A stretch of DNA of 64,000 nt from Pseudooceanicola algae (GCF_003590145.2 NZ_CP060436.1:2733001-2797000), one strand, 5' to 3'. Positions 27,745 through 36,747 are shown, counted from the first letter of the stretch. Notes: generated by a model not told the origin, from the letters alone. Made by a program: numbers and translations.

Positions 27745-28698
27745 ATGTCGCTTCACCTGCTGCCCCGCGCCCTGCGCTATGTCCTTGCCGTTGCGGAACA
27801 CGGATCGGTCCAGGCCGCTTCGCGGGCCATCGGCATCGCTGCCTCGGCCATCGACCGGCAGATCCATGCGCTGGAAGAGGCCGGGCAATCGCCCCTTTTC
27901 GAACGCCAGCCGCGCGGGATGCGCCTGACCCCTGCCGGAGAGGCCCTTGTGGTGCTGGCCCGTCGCTGGCAGGCGGATGCGGACCGGATGGACACCCACC
28001 TGACCGAAATGCGGGGCCAGGAACATGGTGTGGTGCGGGTCGCCGCCATGGACAGTCTGGCGAACAGCCTGCTGCCGGACCTTGTCACCTGGGTCCACCA
28101 GACCCATCCGCGCATCCATCTCGCGGCCGAGATCATGACACCAGCCGAGGCCTCCGAGGCGCTGGAACAGGGCACAACCGACGTCACAATCGCCTTCAAC
28201 CTGCCCCAGCACCGCTACCAGCACCGCCTGTGGAGCGCGCCGCTGCCCTTGGGCTGCGCCATGTCCCCGACCCATCCTCTTGCCCGCGAGGCAGAGCTCG
28301 ATTTCGCCGCATTGGATGGCTATCCCAGCGTTTCGCAGAACGAAAGCCTGCCGGTTCGGCAGCGGCTGGAGCATCAGTATTCCTGGTTCTTCAAGGACAA
28401 CGCCCCGGTTCTGACCACCAATTCCCTGCAATTGCTGAAGCGCAGCATCGCGCAGTCCGACATGATCCTGATCACCTCGGAACTGGATGTGCTGGCCGAA
28501 GTCGAGGCCGGAGATCTGGTCTTTGTGCCGCTGCGCGGACGTGGGCTGCGCCCCCAGACGATCGCGATCGCCATCGACACCCGGCGCACCCTGTTGCGCG
28601 CCACGCGGGTGGTGACCGAACATCTTGCGGCCAGCGCCGCGGCCCGCCTGGACGGTATCCGCCAGGTACGCGGCGCGGCCGATTCATCCCCGGATTGA
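27745..28698 (+). CDS. LysR-family transcriptional regulator
   Basis: A 317-residue LTTR. The N-terminal helix-turn-helix is RYVLAVAEHGSVQAASRAIG plus SAIDRQIHALEEAGQSPLF, followed by the LysR-typical RMRLTPAGEALV-like GMRLTPAGEALVV. The remainder (about 90-300) is a periplasmic-binding-protein-like effector domain. It is divergent from the HIUase-like/tctBAC/NMT1 operon, which it probably activates in response to the operon's substrate. Dyad sites lie directly in front of it. Confidence 0.93.
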   Translation: MSLHLLPRALRYVLAVAEHGSVQAASRAIGIAASAIDRQIHALEEAGQSPLFERQPRGMRLTPAGEALVVLARRWQADADRMDTHLTEMRGQEHGVVRVAAMDSLANSLLPDLVTWVHQTHPRIHLAAEIMTPAEASEALEQGTTDVTIAFNLPQHRYQHRLWSAPLPLGCAMSPTHPLAREAELDFAALDGYPSVSQNESLPVRQRLEHQYSWFFKDNAPVLTTNSLQLLKRSIAQSDMILITSELDVLAEVEAGDLVFVPLRGRGLRPQTIAIAIDTRRTLLRATRVVTEHLAASAAARLDGIRQVRGAADSSPD

Positions 28699-28832
28699 TG
28701 AACGCCCGGTTGCGGCCTGCGGCGGAAATTCGCGCGTGGGCTGGTGCAAGCACTGGACAGCGCCCGCCGGTTTCGCCTTTGATCGTCCCCGCCCCTTTTG
28801 ATTGCGACCCAACCAGAAAGCCGGAAAGACCC

Positions 28833-29666
28833 ATGTCAGACGCCTCTTCCACCCGCCGTTTCGGTCCTTGCACCCGGTTCATCGCCGGGGGACTTGCCCT
28901 GCTGGTGGCGGCCTGCGGTACGACCTATGCGGTGCCCCGCGTCTCGAGCCAGAGCACCGAAGTTGCCAATGCGATCTTTGCCGAGGAACAGCGCACCGGG
29001 TCGACCAGCAGCACTTCGCAGCAACCCGATGCTGCGGATATGGCGCGCTTTACCCGTGTCGTCGCCAGGGTCGAGCCCGTGGCCGAGTCCGTCTGCCGCC
29101 GCGAAACCGCCGGCAGCGGGCGGACCTGCGACATCCGGGTCATCATTGATCAGGACATGTCCCAGCCCAACGCCTACCAGACCTACGACAGCTCCGGCCG
29201 CCCGATCGTCGCCTTCTCGCGCCCGATGCTGGCCGAGGTGCGCAACGACGACGAACTGGCCTTCATCCTGGGTCACGAGATGGGCCACCATATCGGCGCC
29301 CATACGGACAAGCTGCAATCCCAGGCCATCACCGGTGCCCTGGTCGGTGGTATCCTTGTGGCGACCCTTGGCGGCGATGCGAATGACGCGGTGCTGGGCG
29401 CCTATGCCGGCACAGCCGTCGGGTCGATGGCCTATTCGCAAACCTACGAGCTGGAAAGCGACGTGGTCGCGACCTACATCACCGAACAGGCCGGATATAA
29501 CCCGGTCACAGGCGCACGTTTCTTCGCCCGGCCGAAGCCGCAGCAGACCAGCGGCGGCCTCAGCTTCTGGGGCAGTCACCCGCCGGATCGCAAGCGTCTT
29601 GCTACGGTTCTGGAAACCGTCGATCAGCTTTCAGCCAACAGCGGCGAATTGATCCTGGCGCGATAG
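28833..29666 (+). CDS. M48-family zinc metalloprotease lipoprotein
   Basis: A 277-residue protein with a lipoprotein signal ending LLVAACGTT (lipobox Cys about residue 30), so it is probably anchored in the periplasm. The zinc motif HEMGHH (residues 148-153) lies in the typical FILGHEMGHHIGAHTDK context. The third ligand is in ELESDVVATYITEQAGY. This is the Ste24/LoiP/BepA-like M48 group implicated in envelope protein quality control. GGAAAGA precedes the start. No TPR domain is present. A longer in-frame extension upstream overlaps the lysR gene and was rejected. Confidence 0.9.
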   Translation: MSDASSTRRFGPCTRFIAGGLALLVAACGTTYAVPRVSSQSTEVANAIFAEEQRTGSTSSTSQQPDAADMARFTRVVARVEPVAESVCRRETAGSGRTCDIRVIIDQDMSQPNAYQTYDSSGRPIVAFSRPMLAEVRNDDELAFILGHEMGHHIGAHTDKLQSQAITGALVGGILVATLGGDANDAVLGAYAGTAVGSMAYSQTYELESDVVATYITEQAGYNPVTGARFFARPKPQQTSGGLSFWGSHPPDRKRLATVLETVDQLSANSGELILAR

Positions 29667-29673
29667 GCCTCGC

Positions 29674-30768
29674 TCAGGCTGGGGCCACCCCCGGCACGGT
29701 CAAAGGATGAGGACCCGCACGCTGATAGGCCTGTTCGATCTCCAGCAGCCGCTGTTTGCGCCACAGCCCGCCACCATAACCGGTCAGCGCCCCGTCGGCG
29801 CCGATCACCCGGTGGCAGGGAATGACCAGGGCAATCTGGTTGGCGCCGTTGGCCCGCGCCACGGCCCGCACGGCATCCGGGCGGCCGATTTGCGCGGCAA
29901 GGCCGGAATAGCTGCGGGTTTCACCCGGCGGGATCGCGGCCAGTGCCTGCCAGACCAGCCGGGCAAAGGCGCTGCCATGCAGGGCCAGCGGCGTTTCGAA
30001 CCCCGCCCCCTGCCCGGCAAAGTACCGCTGCAGTTCGGCGCGGATCTGGGCGCCGGGCGGGTGGCTGCCGATGCCGAGGGACCCCTTGGCATGACGGCTC
30101 AGCCTCTGGACCTCGGTCTTCAGCGCCTTGCGGTCGGCAAATTCCAGCAAGTGCAAGTGGCTGGCGCTGCTGATGGCGATCATGTCCCCCAGCGGCGTCG
30201 TGATCCATTCCGCCCGCAGCAGCGCATCGCGCGGCAGGCGGCCCGGCGCGCACCCCATCAGCCGGGCGAAAGCCGCCCGAAAGGCGCTGGAAGACGCAAA
30301 TCCCGCGTCCAACTGCGCCTCGATCACCTTGCCGCCATCGCCAAGTGTGGTGAAGCCTTCGCGCAGCCGCCGCTGGCGCGCCATTTCAAGGAACGTCATG
30401 CCGTAGTGCCGTTTGAAGACCCGCCGCAGAGTCGAAAGATCATGCCCCCGCGCCACCAGATCACCTTCGGTCCACCGGTAGCCGGGATCAGCATCAAGCG
30501 CCGTCAGCAGGTTGGCAATTGCAGGATCTGCCCCGGCTTCTGGGGCCAGCGGATGGCATCGCTTGCAAGGCCGATAACCGGCCTCGATACAGTGTCCGGC
30601 GGTGGCGTGGAACGCGCAGTTCTTTGCCAGCGGCTTGCGCGCCGGGCAGGTCAGGCGACAGAAGATACCGGTGGTCCGCACGCAAACATAGGCCCGACCG
30701 TCCCAACCGGGATCACGGGCCAGCAGCGCGGCGTAAAGAATGTCGGGGGGAGGCAGATCGAACATCAT
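29674..30768 (-). CDS. ada: Ada: bifunctional alkylation-response regulator/methyltransferase
   Basis: A 364-residue protein. N-Ada has the zinc/methyl-acceptor cysteines Cys37, Cys41, Cys68 and Cys71 (FCRLTCPARKP, PCKRC), with Cys37 the phosphotriester methyl acceptor. An AraC-type DNA-binding domain follows (about 85-180: LRRVFKRHYGMTFLEMARQR). The C-terminal O6-methylguanine methyltransferase has IPCHRV with active Cys about 318. All elements for methylation-triggered activation are intact. It lies downstream of the pirin gene on the same strand (82-base gap). Confidence 0.96.
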   Translation of the reverse strand: MMFDLPPPDILYAALLARDPGWDGRAYVCVRTTGIFCRLTCPARKPLAKNCAFHATAGHCIEAGYRPCKRCHPLAPEAGADPAIANLLTALDADPGYRWTEGDLVARGHDLSTLRRVFKRHYGMTFLEMARQRRLREGFTTLGDGGKVIEAQLDAGFASSSAFRAAFARLMGCAPGRLPRDALLRAEWITTPLGDMIAISSASHLHLLEFADRKALKTEVQRLSRHAKGSLGIGSHPPGAQIRAELQRYFAGQGAGFETPLALHGSAFARLVWQALAAIPPGETRSYSGLAAQIGRPDAVRAVARANGANQIALVIPCHRVIGADGALTGYGGGLWRKQRLLEIEQAYQRAGPHPLTVPGVAPA

Positions 30769-30850
30769 GGGACCGGTTTACCCGATCCCGCACCTGCCGC
30801 CGCCGAAAATCAGGCATGGATGTCGGAAAGCTACGCCCGTTTGCCCCGGT

Positions 30851-31831
30851 TCAGCGCCGCCCCCTTGGCCCGGCCCGCATCGGGGTCATCCGCCCGCCCC
30901 GGTCTTCGGGCAGCGGGATGAACTCACCCCTGTCATCGGGCGGCAGGTCGAACTGCCCCCGCCCCCAGTCCGCCGTCTTCCAGGCGATCTTGGCCGCCGC
31001 GATCCGTTCGGGTGTCGAGGCCACGAAATTCCACCAGATATAACGCGGCCCGTTCAGCGTCGCCCCGCCAAGTGCCAGCAACCGGGCCCCCTGCGGCCCG
31101 GCCCGAAGGCTGATCCGGTCACCGGGGCGGAAGACCAGCACCTGCCCGGCAGGGTAACTTTGCCCGGCGACCGTAACCTCTCCGCAAGAGACATGGACCG
31201 CGCGGTCCTCGTGATCGTCCGGCAGCGGCAGCGCGGCACCGGGGACAAGGGTCACATCCAGGTAAAAGGCTTCCGAGAACAGCCGGGCGGGGGCGGTTTC
31301 CCCAAAGGCGGTGCCAAGGATGAGGCGGGCAGTGATTCCCTCTGCCTCCAGCAGCGGCAGGGCGGGCTGGGCGAAATGCTGAAAGAAGGGCGCCGTTTCC
31401 TCTTCGTCCTCGGGCAGGGCGACCCAGGTCTGGATACCGTATAGCCGCCCGGCCCCGCCGCCTTCGGGGCTGCGTTCGGAATGGCTGACCCCACGCCCGG
31501 CGACCATCCAGTTGACCTCTCCCGGACGGATCACCTGATCGCTGCCGACCGAATCGCGGTGCTGCACCGCGCCGTCATACAGATAGGTCACCGTGCCGAG
31601 GCCGATATGGGGATGCGGACGCACGTCGAGGCGGTCTCCGGTGACCAGGTCCGCCGGGCCCATCTGATCAAAGAAGATGAAGGGGCCGACCATCTGGCGA
31701 CGCGGTGACGGCAGGGCGCGGCGCACCTCGAATCCGCCGATATCGCGACTGCGCGGCACGATCACCGTTTCAATGGCGTCGCGGGCAATGGCATCGGGAT
31801 CTGTCAGATCGACCAGGGGATTCCAGCTCAT
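30851..31831 (-). CDS. Pirin-family bicupin
   Basis: A 326-residue pirin. The N-terminal cupin holds the metal-site motifs RPHPHIGLGTVTYLYDG (two His) and QHRDSVGSDQVIRPGEVNWM, plus GRGVSHSER. The C-terminal cupin (about 190-290) ends in WWNFVAS. Bacterial pirins include quercetinase-type dioxygenases and redox-sensing partners of metabolic enzymes; the role here is unknown. The start at 31831 is preceded by GAGGAGG, an excellent ribosome-binding site; the longer in-frame reading was rejected. It is divergent from nasT. Confidence 0.92.
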   Translation of the reverse strand: MSWNPLVDLTDPDAIARDAIETVIVPRSRDIGGFEVRRALPSPRRQMVGPFIFFDQMGPADLVTGDRLDVRPHPHIGLGTVTYLYDGAVQHRDSVGSDQVIRPGEVNWMVAGRGVSHSERSPEGGGAGRLYGIQTWVALPEDEEETAPFFQHFAQPALPLLEAEGITARLILGTAFGETAPARLFSEAFYLDVTLVPGAALPLPDDHEDRAVHVSCGEVTVAGQSYPAGQVLVFRPGDRISLRAGPQGARLLALGGATLNGPRYIWWNFVASTPERIAAAKIAWKTADWGRGQFDLPPDDRGEFIPLPEDRGGRMTPMRAGPRGRR

Positions 31832-32130
31832 GATTCGCCTCCTCGGCTCGGGGAAATGTAGGCTGACCGGTTCCGCCTGACCTCCGGCATTTGCGCACAA
31901 GGGCTGTGAGGCAAGGGATGGCCCGACAGCCAGACCCACGGCGGCCGGTTCATCCCGCTTGACTGAATGATACCGACGCATGTCGAGCACGCCCCCAACC
32001 ACGCCGCCCGCAAGGATGGCACGCCGGCCCGGCAGGGCGCGCGCCGGTTTATTGTGCGACCGCCGGGATTTTCGGCACCGGCAAGCGCATGAACGTTTAC
32101 AAGCGCCCGGCTTCCGGCTCACGTCAGGCC
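31832..32130. other. Divergent pirin/nasT intergenic region
   Basis: About 300 bases with no convincing gene. It should hold both promoters. A perfect sigma-54 -24 half (TGGCACG, 32017-32023) is present, but no TTGC follows at the right distance, so I do not call a promoter. TTGACT at 31964 has no matching -10 box. An ATG at 32089 would extend nasT by 14 codons without family support. Confidence 0.4.
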
Positions 32131-32715
32131 ATGACGGACAAGCTTTCCATTATCGTTGTCGAACCCGACCGGGACCGCGCGCTGCTGATCGTCGACAGCC
32201 TGCGCGAGGCCGGGGAATACGATATTCACGTCATTTCGGAACCCACGGGCATTGCCCGATCGATCCAGTCCCATAACCCCGACATGGTGCTGATCGACAT
32301 CGCCGACCCGACCCGCGACATGCTGGAGGAACTGACCCTGGCGACCGGCCCGCTGGACCGCCCCGTGGCGATGTTCGTGGACCAGTCGGACGACGGCATG
32401 ACCCGCGCGGCGATCGAAGCCGGTGTGTCCGCCTATGTCGTCGCCGGGCTGAAGGCCGAGCGGGTGAAACCCATCCTCGATGCCGCCGTCGCCCGGTTCA
32501 ACATGTTCCAGCGGATGCGCACCGAATTGGCCGCCACCAAGAAGGCGCTGGAGGAACGCAAGGTCATCGACCGCGCCAAGGGTCTGTTGATGAAGGCCCG
32601 TGGCATCGATGAAGACCAGGCCTATGCGATGCTGCGCAAGGCGGCGATGGACCAGAACCGGCGCATGGCCGATGTGGCCCAGGCCCTCGTCACCGCGGCA
32701 GGGCTGCTGGGATGA
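32131..32715 (+). CDS. nasT: NasT, ANTAR-domain antitermination regulator
   Basis: A 194-residue response-regulator-like protein. The receiver-like domain begins KLSIIVVEPDRDRALLIVD and has the phospho-acceptor-like region MVLIDIADPT. The C-terminal ANTAR RNA-binding domain (about 130-190) includes ALEERKVIDRAKGLLMKARG and DEDQAYAMLRKAAMDQNRRM. In the families studied, NasT promotes read-through of a leader terminator when nitrate or nitrite releases it from NasS. It overlaps nasS by ATGA. Its predicted RNA target lies at 34039-34115, just upstream of nrtA. Confidence 0.93.
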   Translation: MTDKLSIIVVEPDRDRALLIVDSLREAGEYDIHVISEPTGIARSIQSHNPDMVLIDIADPTRDMLEELTLATGPLDRPVAMFVDQSDDGMTRAAIEAGVSAYVVAGLKAERVKPILDAAVARFNMFQRMRTELAATKKALEERKVIDRAKGLLMKARGIDEDQAYAMLRKAAMDQNRRMADVAQALVTAAGLLG

Positions 32716-33893
32716 AGGCCGCAACCCTGTCCGTGGGCTTCATTGCCCTGACCGATGCCGCGCCGCTGATCGCCGCCCAGGAAATGGGATTTGCCGCCGA
32801 GGAAGGGATCGAGCTTGACCTGATCCGCGCGCCCTCCTGGTCCAGCCTGCGCGACATGCTGGTCTTTGGCCGGATCGAGGCGGCGCATATGCTGTCGCCG
32901 GTTCCGGTTGCCTCGGCCATGGGTCTGGGTGGCACCGGCGCGCCGATCTCCGCCGTGGCGGTCCTGTCGGTCAATGGCACCGTCATCGGGGTCAGTAACG
33001 AGATGGCCGCGCGGCTGGCCGGTGTCGGCCATGATTTCGCCTTCAACGATGCCCGCGCCGCCGGCGCCGCGCTGATCGCGGCCAAGGACCCGGCCCGCCC
33101 GCTGCGTATCGGCGTGCCGTTCCCATTTTCGATGCATGCGGAACTGCTGTATTACTGGCTGTCCGCCCTTGGCCTGCCCGCTCCACAAAGCGTGTCGATC
33201 CATACAGTCCCCCCGCCCCTGATGGCCCAGGCCATCGCGGCGGGGGAAATCGATGCCTTCTGCGTCGGCGAACCCTGGGGGTCGATCACCGTGGAAAACG
33301 GCGCCGGAGCCTTGCTGCTGCCGGGCAAGGCGATCTGGCAATTCGCGCCGGAAAAGGTGCTGGCCGTGCGCACCGACTGGGCCGAAAACGAAGACGCCCT
33401 GCTGGGCCGCCTGATCCGCGCGCTCTGGCGGGCCGGACGCTGGCTGGCGCAGCCCGCCTCGCGCAGCCTCGCCGCCGAGATCCTGTCGGCGCCCGATTAC
33501 CTGAACCTGCCCGCCGAAGTGCTGGACCGCGCGCTGACGGGGCGGCTGACGATTTCGTCCCGTGGCGAAATGCGTGACGTGCCCGGCTTCATCGGCTTTC
33601 ACAGGGGCACCGCGAATTTCCCCTGGCGCAGTCAGGCCGAATGGATCGCCCTGCAACTGGCCGCCCGCACCGGGCTGGATCGCGACCGGGCCATTCGCGC
33701 CGGACGGACGGCATTCCGCAGCGATCTTTACCGCACTGCGCTGGCCGGAACCGAAGCCGACATGCCCGGTGCCTCGTTGAAGGTAGAAGGCGGAGTGCAG
33801 ACCGAAACCTCCATCGCCTCCGAAGCGGGGCGGCTGTCACTGCTGCCCGATCAGTTCTTTGATGGCCGTATTTTTGAGCCGTACACTCCCTGA
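32712..33893 (+). CDS. nasS: NasS, cytoplasmic nitrate/nitrite sensor
   Basis: A 393-residue NrtA-like binding-fold protein with no signal peptide: it begins directly TLSVGFIALTDAAPLIAAQE. It aligns with NrtA (34169) through GFIxLTDxAPL, [26 protein letters not shown] and GEPWGSITVENGAG, but stays in the cytosol, where it can bind NasT. Translational coupling with nasT supports a one-to-one complex. In the established model, NasS sequesters NasT until it binds nitrate or nitrite. A small intrinsic terminator follows (33912-33936). Confidence 0.92.
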   Translation: MKAATLSVGFIALTDAAPLIAAQEMGFAAEEGIELDLIRAPSWSSLRDMLVFGRIEAAHMLSPVPVASAMGLGGTGAPISAVAVLSVNGTVIGVSNEMAARLAGVGHDFAFNDARAAGAALIAAKDPARPLRIGVPFPFSMHAELLYYWLSALGLPAPQSVSIHTVPPPLMAQAIAAGEIDAFCVGEPWGSITVENGAGALLLPGKAIWQFAPEKVLAVRTDWAENEDALLGRLIRALWRAGRWLAQPASRSLAAEILSAPDYLNLPAEVLDRALTGRLTISSRGEMRDVPGFIGFHRGTANFPWRSQAEWIALQLAARTGLDRDRAIRAGRTAFRSDLYRTALAGTEADMPGASLKVEGGVQTETSIASEAGRLSLLPDQFFDGRIFEPYTP

Positions 33894-33911
33894 AGCCCAT
33901 TTTGGGGGCGA

Positions 33912-33936
33912 TTTGGGGGCTCATCTCCCCAATTTT
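33912..33936 (+). terminator. Intrinsic terminator after nasTS
   Basis: TTGGGG (33913-33918) pairs with CCCCAA (33927-33932) around an eight-base loop, followed directly by TTTT. It lies 18 bases after the nasS stop and would separate the regulatory pair from the nitrate operon. Confidence 0.65.
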
Positions 33937-33957
33937 CGGCTTTTTCCCCGCCAGGCC

Positions 33958-33973
33958 TGACAGAACATTTGCA
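33958..33973 (+). promoter_or_regulatory. Weak sigma-54-like site before the nas leader
   Basis: TGACAG, five bases, then TTGCA. The -12 half is perfect and the spacing is canonical, but the -24 half has GA instead of the invariant GG. The position would start transcription near 33985 and give a leader of about 180 bases containing the antiterminator. Nitrogen-control promoters are expected here, so it is listed with low confidence. Confidence 0.3.
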
Positions 33974-34038
33974 ACGAATGCGCGAATCCGGCTTTTAGTC
34001 TGGTCAAGGCAGGCAATGGCGCCCACCTGAAGAATTCT

Positions 34039-34072
34039 CCCACCGATTGGGTTCGACTGAGCAAAGCCGCTC
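34039..34072 (+). promoter_or_regulatory. ANTAR (NasT) antiterminator RNA element
   Basis: P2 is clear: GAGC (34059-34062), hexaloop AAAGCC (34063-34068), GCTC (34069-34072). Loop positions 1 (A) and 4 (G) match the ANTAR-target consensus. An upstream P1 candidate, CCCA-CCGAT-TGGG at 34039-34051, contains ACCGAT, again with A and G at positions 1 and 4, though its closing pairs are imperfect. The 3' half of P2 (GCTC plus loop) is also the 5' arm of the terminator at 34063-34115, so the two folds exclude each other. Confidence 0.75.
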
Positions 34073-34115
34073 GACTCTCCGTTCATCTTGAACGGGGTCA
34101 GTCAGAGCGGCTTTT
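34063..34115 (+). terminator. Leader terminator controlled by NasT
   Basis: AAAGCCGCTC (34063-34072) pairs with GAGCGGCTTT (34105-34114). The stem continues with GACT/AGTC and CCGTTC/GAACGG around an ATCTT loop, giving over 20 pairs. It ends in TTTT at 34112-34115, 53 bases before the nrtA start. It shares its 5' arm with the ANTAR P2 hairpin. Confidence 0.85.
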
Positions 34116-34168
34116 CACGTTTGGCCCGGTAGGACACGAAATCCCCGGGCGCAACTACGGGGTAAATC

Positions 34169-35536
34169 ATGAAACGACTACTCGCTTCTTTCGCCATCAC
34201 GACCGCCATCGTCGCACCGGCCTCTGCCGAAATGCTTGACCTGGAAAAGGACGTGCTGACCTTCGGGTTCATCAAGCTGACCGACATGGCGCCGCTGGCC
34301 GTCGCCTATGAGCAGGGGTTCTTCGACGACGAAGGCCTGTTCGTGACGCTGGAAGCCCAGGCCAACTGGAAGGTCCTGCTGGATGGCGTGATCTCCGGAA
34401 CGCTGGACGGCGCGCATATGCTGGCCGGGCAACCGCTGGCCGCCACCATCGGTTACGGCACCGAGGCGCATATCATCACCCCCTTCTCGATGGACCTGAA
34501 CGGCAACGGCATCACCGTCAGCAACGAGGTCTGGGAGATGATGAAACCGACCCTGCCGGTCGGTGACGACGGCCTGGTAGAGCACCCGATTTCCGCCTCG
34601 GCGCTGAAACCGGTGATCGAGGACTTCAACGGTCGCGGCAAACCCTTCAACATGGGCATGGTCTTTCCGGTTTCGACCCACAACTACGAACTGCGCTACT
34701 GGCTGGCCGCCGGCGGGATCGAGCCGGGCTATTATTCCCCCGAAAACGTCACCGGCCAGATCGCGGCCGAGGCATTCCTCTCCGTGACCCCGCCGCCGCA
34801 GATGCCCGCGACCCTCGAGGCGGGCACGATCTCGGGCTATAGCGTCGGCGAGCCGTGGAACCAGCAGGCGGTCTTCAAGGGCATCGGCGTGCCGGTGATC
34901 ACCGATTACGAGCTGTGGAAGAACAACCCCGAAAAGGTCTTCGGCATCTCGGCCTCCTTCGCCGAGGAAAACCCCAATACCACCCTCGCCGTGGTCAAGG
35001 CGCTGATCCGCGCCGCGCAATGGCTGGACGAGAACGACAATGCCAACCGCGAAGAGGCAGTCGATATCCTGTCGCGCCCGGAATATGTGGGCGCGGACCG
35101 CGAAGTCATCGCCAACTCGATGACCGGCACCTTCGAATATGAGAAGGGCGACACCCGCGACGTTCCCGATTTCAACGTCTTCTTCCGCTACTACGCCACC
35201 CAGCCGTTCTATTCCGACGCGGTCTGGTACCTGACCCAGATGCGCCGCTGGGGCCAGATTGCCGAAGCCAAGCCCGACAGCTGGTACGACGAGGTCGCGA
35301 AATCCGTCTACAAGCCCGCGATCTACCTCGAAGCCGCGCGGATGCTGGTCGACGAAGGTCTGGTCGACGAGGCCGATTTCGCCTGGGACAGCGATGGCTA
35401 CAAGGAACCGACCCCGGCGGGCGATATCATCGACGGCATCGGCTACGACGGCCGCGCCCCGAACGCCTACCTGGAAAGCCTGCCGATCGGGCTGAAGGGC
35501 GACCAGATCGTCGTCGGCAACGAGATCCAGGGCTGA
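34169..35536 (+). CDS. nrtA: Nitrate ABC transporter binding protein NrtA
   Basis: A 455-residue solute-binding protein. The Sec signal [15 protein letters not shown] is cleaved after ASA near residue 20. The NrtA/CmpA fold follows: [50 protein letters not shown] and [19 protein letters not shown]. It shares these with cytosolic NasS, showing a common ancestry. The neighbouring nasA and nirBD make nitrate or nitrite the probable ligand. It is the first gene after the NasT-controlled terminator. A strong hairpin (35543-35602) follows. Confidence 0.93.
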   Translation: MKRLLASFAITTAIVAPASAEMLDLEKDVLTFGFIKLTDMAPLAVAYEQGFFDDEGLFVTLEAQANWKVLLDGVISGTLDGAHMLAGQPLAATIGYGTEAHIITPFSMDLNGNGITVSNEVWEMMKPTLPVGDDGLVEHPISASALKPVIEDFNGRGKPFNMGMVFPVSTHNYELRYWLAAGGIEPGYYSPENVTGQIAAEAFLSVTPPPQMPATLEAGTISGYSVGEPWNQQAVFKGIGVPVITDYELWKNNPEKVFGISASFAEENPNTTLAVVKALIRAAQWLDENDNANREEAVDILSRPEYVGADREVIANSMTGTFEYEKGDTRDVPDFNVFFRYYATQPFYSDAVWYLTQMRRWGQIAEAKPDSWYDEVAKSVYKPAIYLEAARMLVDEGLVDEADFAWDSDGYKEPTPAGDIIDGIGYDGRAPNAYLESLPIGLKGDQIVVGNEIQG

Positions 35537-35542
35537 GCTTGC

Positions 35543-35602
35543 GGTGCGTGCAGGCACGCATCCTGCGGATCCGCTTCGCAGGGTGTGCGTCCTGCACGCA
35601 CC
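35543..35602 (+). repeat. Long intercistronic hairpin between nrtA and nrtB
   Basis: GGTGCGTGCAGG (35543-35554) pairs perfectly with CCTGCACGCACC (35591-35602). Further pairing inside (ACGCA/TGCGT, then TGCG/CGCA) gives an imperfect stem of over 20 pairs around GATCCGCTT. No T-run follows. Such hairpins after binding-protein genes commonly protect the upstream mRNA and lower permease expression; that role is inferred. Confidence 0.75.
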
Positions 35603-35659
35603 ACGTCCGACACATGAGATTTTGCAACGGGTTCTGCCCGTCAGATCAAGGACATGACC

Positions 35660-36742
35660 ATGACAACCGTCGATCCCGAATTTGCACGCGCAGAGGCCCG
35701 CGAAGCCCGTCGTGCGCGGCTGTTCAGCCGCATCACCACCGCCGACAAGTGGTTCCAGGTGCTGGGCCTCGCCTGGATCACACCGATCCTGCGCGCCGGC
35801 GCCGGGGACAATCCCAAGGCCCAGGTCAAGGAGATCTGGCGCCTGCTGATCGTCCCGATCCTGGCCATCGCCGTCTTCATCGGCCTTTGGGCCACGCTGG
35901 CCCCCACGGTCCAGACATCGCTTGGCGCCATCCCCGGCCCGGCCCAGGTCTGGGACGAAGCGGTCGCCCTGAACCAGGCCGCGATCGAGACCGCGTCGGA
36001 AAAGCGCGACTTTCAGGACCGGGTCGATGCCCGCAACCAGCGATTCATCGACAATGGCCAGCCCGAGAAGGTCAAGCAGATCCCCTATACCGGCGCGCCC
36101 AGCTACTACGCGCAGATCTGGACCTCGATCAAGACGGTGTTCTTCGGTTTCCTCGTCGCCTCGGCAGTGGCCATTCCGGTCGGCATCGCTGCTGGGCTTT
36201 CGGCCACGGCCAATGCCGCCGTCAACCCGATCATCCAGATCTTCAAACCGGTTTCGCCGCTGGCCTGGCTGCCCATCGTGACGATGATCGTCTCGGCCGT
36301 CTACACCACCAATGACGGCATGTTTTCCAAGTCATTTCTCGTCTCGGCCATCACCGTGACGCTCTGTTCGCTCTGGCCGACGCTGATCAATACCTCGCTC
36401 GGGGTCGCCTCGATCGACAAGGACCTGATCTCGGTCTCCAAGGTGCTGAAAATGGGCACATGGCAGAAAATCACCCAGCTGGTGCTGCCCTCGGCGCTGC
36501 CGCTGATCTTCACCGGCCTGCGGCTTAGCCTGGGCGTCGGATGGATGGTCCTGATCGCGGCGGAAATGCTGGCGCAGAACCCCGGCCTCGGGAAATTCGT
36601 CTGGGATGAATTCCAGAATGGCAGCTCCTCCAGCCTCGCCAAGATCATGGTCGCGGTCTTCACCATCGGGATCATCGGCTTCCTGCTGGATCGGGTGATG
36701 TTCGCGCTGCAGTCCCTCTTCACCTTCTCGAACAATCGGTGA
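35660..36742 (+). CDS. nrtB: Nitrate ABC transporter permease NrtB
   Basis: A 360-residue inner-membrane permease of the SsuC/NrtB type, longer than usual. Helix 1 (about 58-78) is IVPILAIAVFIGLWATLAPT. A long periplasmic segment (about 80-150) follows. The core permease domain has the EAA-like loop DKDLISVSKVLKMGTWQKIT and then LPLIFTGLRLSLGVGWMVLI. The ATG at 35660 is favoured because AAGGA lies seven bases upstream; an ATG two codons earlier is too close. It overlaps the possible GTG start of the ATPase gene. Confidence 0.92.
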   Translation: MTTVDPEFARAEAREARRARLFSRITTADKWFQVLGLAWITPILRAGAGDNPKAQVKEIWRLLIVPILAIAVFIGLWATLAPTVQTSLGAIPGPAQVWDEAVALNQAAIETASEKRDFQDRVDARNQRFIDNGQPEKVKQIPYTGAPSYYAQIWTSIKTVFFGFLVASAVAIPVGIAAGLSATANAAVNPIIQIFKPVSPLAWLPIVTMIVSAVYTTNDGMFSKSFLVSAITVTLCSLWPTLINTSLGVASIDKDLISVSKVLKMGTWQKITQLVLPSALPLIFTGLRLSLGVGWMVLIAAEMLAQNPGLGKFVWDEFQNGSSSSLAKIMVAVFTIGIIGFLLDRVMFALQSLFTFSNNR

Positions 36743-36747
36743 TCGGC

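Noticed and set aside
32017-32023. Sigma-54 -24 half TGGCACG before nasT
   Set aside because: No TTGC follows at the required distance.
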